Assembly: GCA_963845675.1 (NCBI GenBank) | Contig: CAWJSX010000005.1 | Location: forward strand, 620,001-684,000 | Direction: 5' to 3' | Length of the DNA stretch: 64,000 nucleotides | DNA from: CAWJMD01 sp963845675 | Lineage (GTDB): Bacteria; Actinomycetota; Actinomycetes; Actinomycetales; CAWJMD01 | Shown here: piece by piece, positions 52,772-61,256 of the stretch | Position numbering within the stretch: position 1 is the first letter of the stretch | Layout: each line of letters begins with the position of its first letter | Translations under genes and position numbers: made by a program | Notes under the pieces: generated by a model | What the model was told of the DNA's origin: nothing | What the model saw: only the letters and a program-made list of their open reading frames with translations | The model's database searches: none

Positions 52772-54593
52772 ATGACGACCCGACCCGAGCTCGCAGGTTC
52801 CTTCGGCATGGTGGCCAGCACCCACTGGCTCGCCAGCCAGACCGGGATGGGGGTGCTCGAGCGGGGCGGCAACGCCGTCGACGCGGCGGTGGCCACCGGC
52901 TTCGTCCTGCAGGTGGTCGAGCCCCACCTCAACGGGCCCGGGGGCGACCTGCCCGCGCTGGTGTGGAGCCAGGACGACCAGCGCACCCACGTCGTGTGCG
53001 GACAGGGCACGGCGCCGGCGGCCGCGACCCTGGAGGCCTTCGCCGACCTGGGCCTGGACGCCGTACCCGGCACGGGGCCGCTCGCGGCGGTGGTGCCCGG
53101 CGCGTTCGGGGCCTGGGTGCTGATGCTGCAGCGGTGGGGCACGTGGTCGCTGCGCGACGTGATCGAGCCGGCCATCGACTACGCCCTCGCGGGAGCGCCG
53201 GTGCTGCCTCGGGTCAGCGCGACCATCGCCGCGATGTCGCCAGTGTTCACCGAGGAGTGGACGACCTCGGCCGGGACCTACCTGACGGACGGACAGGGCC
53301 CCGCGCCGTGGTCGCGGCTGCGCCTGACCGGTCTGGGGCGGACCTACGAGCGCGTCGTCGCGGAGGCCGAGGCTGCGGGCGGGGACCGCGACGCACAGCT
53401 CGAGGCCGCGAGGAGGACCTGGTACGAGGGGTTCGTGGCCGACGCGGTGGACGCCTTCGGCCGGGACCGGGCCTGGATGGACACGTCGGGCCGCCGCCAC
53501 CACGGTCTCCTCACCGGAGACGACCTGGCCTCGTGGCGGGCCACGGTGGAGGAGCCCGTGACGGCGCGCTACCGCGACGTCGAGGTCGCGAAGACCGGGC
53601 CGTGGGGGCAGGGGCCGGTGCTGCTGCAGATGCTGCGGCTGCTCGACGAGGTCGGCCTGCCGGACACCCTCGACGACGCCGACCCCTCGTGGGTGCATAG
53701 CGCGCTCGAGGCCAACAAGCTCGCCTTCGCCGACCGTGAGGCCTGGTACGGCGACCCCGACCACTCCGACGTGCCCACTCGACGACCTGCTCTCGGACGC
53801 CTACACGAGGGAGCGGGCACGGCTTGTCGACCCCACCACCGCGAGCCTCGAACTGCGCCCCGGCAGCCCCGGAGGGCGGGCGCCCCGGCTTCCCGACCCG
53901 CTCGCGCCCGCGGGCGGCACCGGGGGCGCCGCCGTCGCTGGCGTGGGGGAGCCCACCGTGCGACGGCAGGAGGACCCGGTCGAGGGCGACCTGGCCGTCC
54001 GCGGCGACACGTGCCACGTGGACGTCGTCGACCGCTGGGGGAACATGGTGTCGGCCACCCCGTCCGGGGCATGGCTGCAGTCGTCACCCGTCGTACCCGA
54101 GCTGGGCTTCCCTCTCGGCACCCGGGCCCAGATGTTCTGGCTCCAGCCCGACCTGCCGGCCTCGCTGCGTCCCGGGTCTCGTCCGCGGACGACGCTCTCA
54201 CCGTCGCTGGCCCTGCGGGACGGCCGCCCGTGGATGGCCTTCGGCACGCCCGGTGGTGACCAGCAGGACCAGTGGCAGCTGCTGTTCCTGCTGCGCGCGG
54301 TGCACGGCGCGCGAGGCGTCGACCAGGCGCTCCAGGCCGCGGTCGACGCTCCGATGCTGCACTCCGACCACGCGCCGGGGTCGTTCTACCCGCGTCAGAG
54401 CCGGCCCGGACGGGCCGTGCTGGAGGACCGCTGGCCCGCGGCGACCCGTGATGCGCTCGCCGCCCTCGGCCACGACGTGGAGATCGTGGACGGGTGGTCC
54501 CTCGGGCGGCTGTCGGCCGTCGCCCGCGACGGCGAATGGCTGCGCGCGGCCGCGAACCCCCGCGGCGCCCAGGGCTACGCCGTGGGGCGTTGA
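52772..54593 (+). pseudogene. Gamma-glutamyltransferase family protein, one frameshift
   Basis: An Ntn-hydrolase of about 606 aa when joined. The large-subunit part reads GMVASTHWLASQTGMGVLERGGNAVDAAVATGFVLQVVEPHLNGPGGDLPALVW. An extra A at about 53778 (CCCACTCGACG) shifts the frame, after which VRGDTCHVDVVDRWGNMVSATPSGAW contains the processing and catalytic Thr, and LGTRAQMFWLQPDLPASLRPGSRPRTTLSPSLALRDGRPWMAFGTPGGDQQDQWQ follows. There is no signal peptide, so this is the intracellular subgroup often annotated ggt-like; glutathione need not be its substrate. Confidence 0.82.
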
Positions 54594-54742
54594 CGACCGA
54601 ACTGCCACGGAACAGCGTCACTATCCGCTCATGTCGGTCTGTTGAAGATTCACTCCCGATTCGCCCAAATCAGTGACCTCGCCCACAGCGGGATGACAGG
54701 ATGCCCGGGTCCTTCCACCTTTCCCTGCTCGATGGGAGCTTC

Positions 54743-57547
54743 ATGTCTGCTCGTCCATCTCGCGTGCTTGCGTCCCTGATCGGGGCCGGCGCGCTCATCG
54801 CCGGACCCCTGTCGGTACCGGCGAACGCCGCCCAGATCGAGGTCCAGATCCTGGGCATCAACGACTTCCACGGCCGGATCGAGTCCGGTGTTCCCGGCAA
54901 CAGGCCGCCTGTAGCCAGCGACATCCCCGGCGCCGCCAAGCTCGGCGGCGTGGTCGACCGGCTGCGCGCCGAGTACCCCAACAGCACGGTCTTCACGTCG
55001 GCCGGTGACAACGTCGGCGCCTCGACGTTCACCTCGGCCTCGCAGGAAGACGCGCCGACCATCGAGTCCCTCAACGAGATGGGCCTCGACGCAGGAGCGG
55101 TGGGCAACCACGAGTTCGACCGTGGCTACGACTGGCTGGCCGACCCCGCCACGCACGGCATCGACGGACTCGGGCTGGCCCAGTGGCCGTCCCTGGGGAC
55201 GAACGTGGGTGGCTCCGAGCTGGCACCGTCCGCGGTGATCGAGACCGCGGCGGGCGTCAGCGTCGGCCTGGTCGGCGTCGTGACGCAGCAGACCCCCACC
55301 CTGGTCGACCCGACGGGCATCCAGGGCCTGACCTTCGACGACCCGGTGGCCACCGCGAACGCGGAGGCGAGCCGACTGAAGGACGGTGACCTCGCCGACG
55401 TCGTGATCCTGCTGGCCCACGAGGGCACGGAGGACACCGACTGCGCGAACATCGCGACGACACCGGGCGCGTTCGCCGACATCGTCAACGGGGCGAACGC
55501 TGACATCGACGCGATCCTCTCCGGTCACACGCACACCAAGTACTCCTGCACCATCGATGATCGCCCGATCCTGCAGACCGGCCAGTACGGCACCGGCCTG
55601 GACCGGCTCGTGATGACCGTCGACACCGACACCAACGAGGTCGTGTCCGTCGACGGCGCCAAGACCGGCGTCGTCACCGTGGCGACTGACCCGGCCGCAG
55701 CGGACCCGGAGATCGCCCAGATCGTCGCGGACGCCAAGGCGGCCGCCGACGTGATCGGCAACGTGCCCGTCGGGGAGATCTTCGAGGACATCCTCCGCGG
55801 CAAGAACCCGGATGGCTCCGAGAACCGTGGCAAGGAGTCGGTGCTCGGCAACTTCATCGCCGACGTGCAGCTGGAGGCCGCCGGCAAGCTGGCCGACGAG
55901 CCGCCGGTGATCGCGTTCATGAACCCGGGCGGACTGCGCACCGACTTCCTGTACGCGAAGTCGGGCGCGGAGACCGAGGACGGCATCGTCACGTACGGCG
56001 AGGCCGCGGTGGTTCAGCCGTTCGCCAACACGCTGTTCACCATGGACCTCACCGGTGCCCAGGTGAAGCAGATCCTCGAGGAGCAGTGGCAGCCGGACGG
56101 CGCGTCGCGTCCATTCCTGCACCTCGGCGTGTCCGAGGGGCTCACCTACGAGTACGACCCGAGCCTCGCGAAGGGCTCGCGGATCACGTCGGTCGACCTC
56201 GACGGGGCCCCGATCGACCCGGCGGCGACCTACCGGGTCGCGATGAACTCGTTCCTCGCCGTGGGTGGTGACAACTTCGCGACGTTCAAGGATGGCGCCA
56301 ACAAGCGCGACACCGGTCAGGACGACCTCGACGCGCTGATCACCTACTTCGAGGAGAACAGCCCGGTCCTGCCGAGCCAGCAGGAGCGGGCCATCATCAA
56401 CGGGCAGTACGTGGACCAGTGGATCGAGGACTTCGAGATCTCCGGTCCCGAGACCCTGGCCCCGGGCGAGCGAGGCACCGTGACGCTGAGCTTCCTCGTC
56501 GAGGAGGACATCGACGGGGAGTTCGTCGCGTCGATGCTGGTCGGCGACGGGATGGCGGTGGTCGACCTGCCCGACGAGTGCGAGGTCACCGACAGCATCT
56601 TCGTCGACTGCACCTACGACGGTTTCGCCGAGGGCCCTGTGGCCGTCGACGTCACCGTGGTCGGGCTGTCCAACGGCTTCGAGTTCGACAGCGTGTTCAT
56701 CGGCTACCTGTACTCGCCGACGTTCGACGGCAACCCGATCGACCCCGACACCTCGTTCTGGTCACTCCAGGAGGTGATCCTCCTCGACGAGGAGCTCAAC
56801 GGTCAGCAGAGCGACCTGGACGACGACGGCACCGCCGACGTCGTGGCCATGGACACGAAGGGTCGCCTGCTGCTCTACCCCGGCGACGGCTTCGGTGGCT
56901 TCGGCCCGAGCTCGGTCGTGGGGACGGGCTTCGCCGGTCCGGTCCTGCTCCCGGGTGACCTGAACGGCGACAAGACGGACGACGTCATGTACCAGACCCC
57001 CTCGGGTGCGCTGTACGCGTACGCGAACCGGGGCGACGGCACGCTCAGCCGTGGCGTCCTCGTCTTCACCGGCTTCACGAACTGGACCCTCCTCGGGCCC
57101 GGTGACTGGGACGGCGACGGCACGTCGGACCTGATCGCCCGCAGCCCGGGCGGCCAGCTCTACCTGTTCGCGGGCAAGGGCAACGGCAGCTTCAACAAGG
57201 CCAAGCTCATCGGCAAGGGCTGGGGTTCGTTCACCGACATCCTCACCCCGGGCGACTTCGACGGCGACGGCAACGTCGACCTGCTGGGCCGCAGCTCGAG
57301 CAACCGCCTCTACCTGTACCCGGGCTCGGGCACGGGTGGCTTCGGTAGCCGCAGCCTGGTGGCGACCGGCTGGTCGTTCCCCGGCAGCACGGGCGTCGGC
57401 GACTTCGACGGTGACCTGATGGCGGACATCATCGTCAAGACGTCGTCCGGTGCGCTGTACGAGTACTCGGGCAACGGGGCCGGCGGCATCCTCACGCCGC
57501 CGGTCAAGATCGGCTCCGGCTGGGGCGGTCTGAAGCTGGTCGGCTGA
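54743..57547 (+). CDS. Secreted 5'-nucleotidase/metallophosphatase with FG-GAP repeats
   Basis: A 934-aa exported protein. Signal peptide: VLASLIGAGALIAGPLSVPANAA. The metallophosphatase domain (about 32-300) has GINDFHGRIESG, SAGDNVGAS, GNHEFDRGYDW, LAHEG and SGHTHTKYSC, all metal-ligand motifs. The 5'-nucleotidase C-terminal domain (about 330-560) has VLGNFIADVQLEA, MNPGGLRTDF and NSFLAVGGDNF. The last ~270 residues carry about five VCBS/FG-GAP-type repeats (LDDDGTADVVAMDTKGRLLLYPG, WDGDGTSDLIARSPGGQLYLF, FDGDGNVDLLGRSSSNRLYLYPG), likely a calcium-binding beta-propeller. It probably releases phosphate and nucleosides outside the cell. ATG 54743 has GGGAG upstream. Confidence 0.9.
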   Translation: MSARPSRVLASLIGAGALIAGPLSVPANAAQIEVQILGINDFHGRIESGVPGNRPPVASDIPGAAKLGGVVDRLRAEYPNSTVFTSAGDNVGASTFTSASQEDAPTIESLNEMGLDAGAVGNHEFDRGYDWLADPATHGIDGLGLAQWPSLGTNVGGSELAPSAVIETAAGVSVGLVGVVTQQTPTLVDPTGIQGLTFDDPVATANAEASRLKDGDLADVVILLAHEGTEDTDCANIATTPGAFADIVNGANADIDAILSGHTHTKYSCTIDDRPILQTGQYGTGLDRLVMTVDTDTNEVVSVDGAKTGVVTVATDPAAADPEIAQIVADAKAAADVIGNVPVGEIFEDILRGKNPDGSENRGKESVLGNFIADVQLEAAGKLADEPPVIAFMNPGGLRTDFLYAKSGAETEDGIVTYGEAAVVQPFANTLFTMDLTGAQVKQILEEQWQPDGASRPFLHLGVSEGLTYEYDPSLAKGSRITSVDLDGAPIDPAATYRVAMNSFLAVGGDNFATFKDGANKRDTGQDDLDALITYFEENSPVLPSQQERAIINGQYVDQWIEDFEISGPETLAPGERGTVTLSFLVEEDIDGEFVASMLVGDGMAVVDLPDECEVTDSIFVDCTYDGFAEGPVAVDVTVVGLSNGFEFDSVFIGYLYSPTFDGNPIDPDTSFWSLQEVILLDEELNGQQSDLDDDGTADVVAMDTKGRLLLYPGDGFGGFGPSSVVGTGFAGPVLLPGDLNGDKTDDVMYQTPSGALYAYANRGDGTLSRGVLVFTGFTNWTLLGPGDWDGDGTSDLIARSPGGQLYLFAGKGNGSFNKAKLIGKGWGSFTDILTPGDFDGDGNVDLLGRSSSNRLYLYPGSGTGGFGSRSLVATGWSFPGSTGVGDFDGDLMADIIVKTSSGALYEYSGNGAGGILTPPVKIGSGWGGLKLVG

Positions 57548-57565
57548 CCGAACGGCCTGGCACAC

Positions 57566-57609
57566 CACGGAGGGTGTCGTCCCGCGAGAGCGGGACGGCA
57601 CCCTCCGTG
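57566..57609 (+). terminator. Two-step hairpin terminator after nucleotidase gene
   Basis: CACGGAGGGTG (57566-57576) pairs with CACCCTCCGTG (57599-57609), and inside it GTCCCGC (57579-57585) pairs with GCGGGAC (57590-57596) around loop GAGA. The structure lies 18 bp after the stop. Confidence 0.8.
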
Positions 57610-57672
57610 CGTGGCGCACCCGGGGACGGCATCGCAGCTCGGTCGGGCCCAGCACGTAGGCTCGTCCCCGAG

Positions 57673-60060
57673 ATGAGCACCCTCTTCGACGACCTCGACC
57701 TGCCCGTTCCCGGCTCCGGGACCGGTGCCGCCAAGCCCCAGCAGGCCGGAGGTGACCCGTCCGCCATGCTGGACGGGCTGAACCCGGCCCAGCGCGAGGC
57801 CGTGCTGCACGCGGGCAGCCCGCTGCTGATCGTCGCCGGTGCGGGGTCCGGCAAGACCCGCGTGCTGACCCACCGCATCGGGTACCTGCTGGCGGCGCGT
57901 GGCGCGACGCCGGGCCAGATCCTCGCGATCACGTTCACGAACAAGGCCGCCGGCGAGATGCGCGAGCGGGTGGCGAGCCTCGTCGGTCCGCGGGCCCGGG
58001 CGATGTGGGTCTCCACGTTCCACAGCGCGTGCGTGCGCATCCTGCGCCGTGAGGCGAAGACGATCGGCCTGCGGTCCTCCTTCTCGATCTACGACGCGGC
58101 CGACTCGCAGCGGATGATGGCCCTGGCGTGCCGCGAGCTGGACCTCGACCCGAAGCGCTACCCGCCGCGGAAGTTCAGCCACCAGGTGTCCAACCTCAAG
58201 AACGAGCTGGTGGACGACGAGGAGTTCGCGCTGCGGGCCCAGTCGGGCACCCCCGACGAGCAGGTGCTGGCCGAGGCCTACCGCATGTACACCGCCCGGC
58301 TCCGCCAGGCGCAGGCGCTCGACTTCGACGACCTCATCATGATGACCGTCAACGTGCTCCGGGCGTTCCCGCAGGTCGCCGAGCACTACCACCGGCGGTT
58401 CCGGCACGTGCTCGTGGACGAGTACCAGGACACCAACCACGCTCAGTACGCGCTGATCCGCGAGCTCGTCGGCGGACCGGCCAGCGCTGCCGGTGCGCTG
58501 GCCAGGACCGACCCCGAGGCCCCTGTCGTCGAGGAGGCCGAGCTGACCGTGGTGGGTGACGCGGACCAGTCGATCTACGCGTTCCGCGGCGCCTCGATCC
58601 GCAACATCATGGAGTTCGAGGACGACTACCCGCAGGCCCGCACCCTCCTGCTCGAGCAGAACTACCGGTCGACCCAGACGATCCTGTCGGCGGCCAACGC
58701 GGTGATCTCGCGCAACAGCGGTCGCCGTCCGAAGAACCTGTGGACCGACTCTGGGGCCGGCGAGCGCATCGTCGGGTACGCGGCCGACACCGAGCACGAC
58801 GAGGCGGCCTTCGTCGCCGAGGAGATCGACCGCCTCCACGACGAGCACGGCGTGCGGTACGGCGACGTCGCGGTGTTCTACCGCACCAACGCGCAGTCCC
58901 GGGCGCTGGAGGAGGTCCTCGTGCGGGTCGGGCTGCCGTACAAGGTGGTCGGCGGCACGCGGTTCTACGAGCGGCGCGAGGTCAAGGACGCGCTGGCGTA
59001 CCTGCGTCTGCTGGCGAACCCGGATGACACGGTGAACCTGCGGCGGGTGCTCAACGTGCCCAAGCGCGGCATCGGCGACCGCGCGGAGGCTGCCGTGTCG
59101 GTCTTCGCCGAGCGGGAGCGCATCTCGTTCGCGGCGGCGCTGGAGCGAGCCGGTGAGGTACCCGGGCTGATAACGCGCTCGCTGACCGCGGTCAAGGGAT
59201 TCACCACGCTCGTGGACGAGCTGCGCACCGTGGTGGAGGCCGGCGCCGGCCCCGCGACCGTCCTCGAGGCGGTGCTCGACCGGACCGGCTACCTCGCCGA
59301 GCTCCGCGCCAGCCACGACCCCCAGGACGAGACCCGGATCGAGAACCTCGCCGAGCTGGGGGCGGTGGCGACCGAGTTCGAGCAGGCCTCCCCGGAGGGA
59401 ACGCTCACCGACTTCCTCGAGCAGGTCTCGCTGGTGGCCGACGCGGACCAGGTGCCCGACGAGGCGGTCGCGGACGGTGCGCACGAGGCGGAGGCCGAGG
59501 GCAGCACCGAGGACCTCGGCGTCGTCACGCTGATGACCCTGCACACCGCGAAGGGCCTCGAGTTCGACGTCGTCTTCCTCACCGGCCTGGAGGACGGCAC
59601 CTTCCCGCACATGCGCTCGCTCGACGACGAGGACGAGCTGGCCGAGGAACGCCGGCTCGCGTACGTGGGCATCACCCGCGCCCGTCAGCGGCTGTACGTG
59701 TCACGGGCCGTGGTGCGCAGCGCCTTCGGGCAGCCGCAGTACAGCCCGGCCAGCCGGTTCCTCGCCGAGATCCCCGACGAGCTGGTCGACCAGCGCCGCG
59801 AGCCCAGCGCCGGGTCGCCGGGGTGGGCCGGCGGGTCGCCCGCGGTGGCGCGCCTGGCCGCCCGCCCGGACGTGATGGCCCGCACCACGCGCGAGATCGT
59901 CCACCTCGAGCCGGGAGACCGCGTCAGCCACGACACCTTCGGGCTGGGGACGGTCACCCTCGTCGAGGGCAGCGGGGACAAGACGGTCGCCCACGTCGAC
60001 TTCCGGGCGGACGGGGTCAAGCGGCTGCTGCTGCGCTACGCACCCGTCGAGAAGATCTGA
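57673..60060 (+). CDS. pcrA: ATP-dependent DNA helicase PcrA/UvrD
   Basis: A 795-aa superfamily 1 helicase with motif I LLIVAGAGSGKTRVLTHRI, Ia ITFTNKAAGEMRERV, II VLVDEYQDTNHAQY, III VVGDADQSIYAFRGA, IV LEQNYRSTQTIL, V TLHTAKGLEFDVVFLTGLEDG and VI YVGITRARQRLYVS. The PcrA-type C-terminal tudor-like end DRVSHDTFGLGTVTLVEGSGDKTVAHVDF is present. An N-terminal ~30-residue extension precedes the helicase. ATG 57673 is chosen; TAGGCT at 57657-57662 gives a near-leaderless start. It acts in nucleotide excision repair and recombination control. Confidence 0.95.
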   Translation: MSTLFDDLDLPVPGSGTGAAKPQQAGGDPSAMLDGLNPAQREAVLHAGSPLLIVAGAGSGKTRVLTHRIGYLLAARGATPGQILAITFTNKAAGEMRERVASLVGPRARAMWVSTFHSACVRILRREAKTIGLRSSFSIYDAADSQRMMALACRELDLDPKRYPPRKFSHQVSNLKNELVDDEEFALRAQSGTPDEQVLAEAYRMYTARLRQAQALDFDDLIMMTVNVLRAFPQVAEHYHRRFRHVLVDEYQDTNHAQYALIRELVGGPASAAGALARTDPEAPVVEEAELTVVGDADQSIYAFRGASIRNIMEFEDDYPQARTLLLEQNYRSTQTILSAANAVISRNSGRRPKNLWTDSGAGERIVGYAADTEHDEAAFVAEEIDRLHDEHGVRYGDVAVFYRTNAQSRALEEVLVRVGLPYKVVGGTRFYERREVKDALAYLRLLANPDDTVNLRRVLNVPKRGIGDRAEAAVSVFAERERISFAAALERAGEVPGLITRSLTAVKGFTTLVDELRTVVEAGAGPATVLEAVLDRTGYLAELRASHDPQDETRIENLAELGAVATEFEQASPEGTLTDFLEQVSLVADADQVPDEAVADGAHEAEAEGSTEDLGVVTLMTLHTAKGLEFDVVFLTGLEDGTFPHMRSLDDEDELAEERRLAYVGITRARQRLYVSRAVVRSAFGQPQYSPASRFLAEIPDELVDQRREPSAGSPGWAGGSPAVARLAARPDVMARTTREIVHLEPGDRVSHDTFGLGTVTLVEGSGDKTVAHVDFRADGVKRLLLRYAPVEKI

Positions 60061-60063
60061 GGT

Positions 60064-61062
60064 TCAGGCGCGCGCCGGGCGACGGAGCGGGCTGACGCCT
60101 GGCGTCAGGGTCGAGCCGTCGGAGTTCAGCTGGCTCAGTGCGGTGCTGATCTCGTGCACGAGACGGCTCGAGATGGGCAGCGACATGTGGCCGGCGCCGC
60201 GCACGAGCACGTTCTGCACCGACAGGGTCGGGTGCACCATGCGGGCGTTGCGCTTCGGCACGATCATCTGGTCGAGGTCGGACCAGTAGCAGATGAACCG
60301 GGTACGGCAGCCGGGCACGCCCTGGTCCAGCTCGACGGCGAGGTCGCTTCCTGGACGCAGCTGCCGGGCCAGCAGGGTCGGGAGCACGTACGCGGTGTAG
60401 GTGCCGGAGTGCGGTGTACCCATCGTGACCAGGGTGTGCACGCGATCGTGCCCGCCCAGACGCTGCACGTAGTACCGCGCGATCAGGCCGCCCAGGCTGT
60501 GACCGATCACGTGGATGCGCTCGTAGCCGGTGCGGGCGACCAGCTCCTCCACCTCGGCTGCGAGCTGCTCCGCAGCCGCCCGGACGTCGTTGGTCGTGGG
60601 CGAGTAGTTGGCGGTCAGCACACGACCGAAGCCTCGGCGGCGCAGACCGCGCCGCAGCATCGTGAAGACCGAGCGGTTGTCGACCATGCCGTGCAGCAGC
60701 AGGATCGGCGTCCCGGCCGCCTCGACGTCGCCGACGAGCAGCCCCCGCTGGGCCGGCGGCAGTCCGTCGAGCCGGTAGTGGTCGGGGTCCTGGTGCTCCT
60801 CGCGCAGCAGCCCGAAGGGGTACACCGCGAGGTGGGCGGTCTGCCAGGCCGCCTCGACGGCGATCCCCGCGAGGCCGCTGGGTGACAGCGTGGCGCGTGC
60901 GCCCTGCCCCAGTCCGCGCAGCGCGGCCCGTCCGCCGCGCAGCGCGCCCTCGACGACGGGGGAGATCCGCTGCTCAGCCCGGCGGGCGGCACCCGCCAGG
61001 CCGGTGGCGCCGGTGGGCTCCGGCCGGACCTCGTCCGCGGGCAGGGTGGGAGCGGTGCTCAC
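60064..61062 (-). CDS. Alpha/beta hydrolase, lipase-like
   Basis: A 332-aa hydrolase. VGDVEAAGTPILLLHGMVDNRSVFTMLRRGLRRRG is the oxyanion region, RIHVIGHSLGGLIARYYVQRLGG the nucleophile elbow (GHSLGG), HTLVTMGTPHSGTYTAY follows, and VRGAGHMSLPISSRLVHEI gives the catalytic His, as in triacylglycerol lipases of the EstA/LipA type. The first ~90 residues are Ala/Arg-rich without a clear signal peptide. GTG 61062 has GGAGGAG four bases upstream; TACGGT at 61135-61140 (minus strand) may be the -10. It ends 3 bp from the convergent pcrA stop. Confidence 0.85.
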   Translation of the reverse strand: MSTAPTLPADEVRPEPTGATGLAGAARRAEQRISPVVEGALRGGRAALRGLGQGARATLSPSGLAGIAVEAAWQTAHLAVYPFGLLREEHQDPDHYRLDGLPPAQRGLLVGDVEAAGTPILLLHGMVDNRSVFTMLRRGLRRRGFGRVLTANYSPTTNDVRAAAEQLAAEVEELVARTGYERIHVIGHSLGGLIARYYVQRLGGHDRVHTLVTMGTPHSGTYTAYVLPTLLARQLRPGSDLAVELDQGVPGCRTRFICYWSDLDQMIVPKRNARMVHPTLSVQNVLVRGAGHMSLPISSRLVHEISTALSQLNSDGSTLTPGVSPLRRPARA

Positions 61063-61256
61063 GGCACTCCTCCCCTGAGCCGGCGACGCCGACGACCGCT
61101 CGGCGTGCTCGTTGACGCGACAACGACCTGATCGACCGTAGCAACAGCCCGACGCCCCGGCGCGCGGGAGGCGGGCGTGTCCGCCGTCCGGGATCGGCGG
61201 TTGGCCCGGGTCTGCCCGTGGCCTCGGATCGGTGTCCTCGTCGTCGCCTGCCGCCC

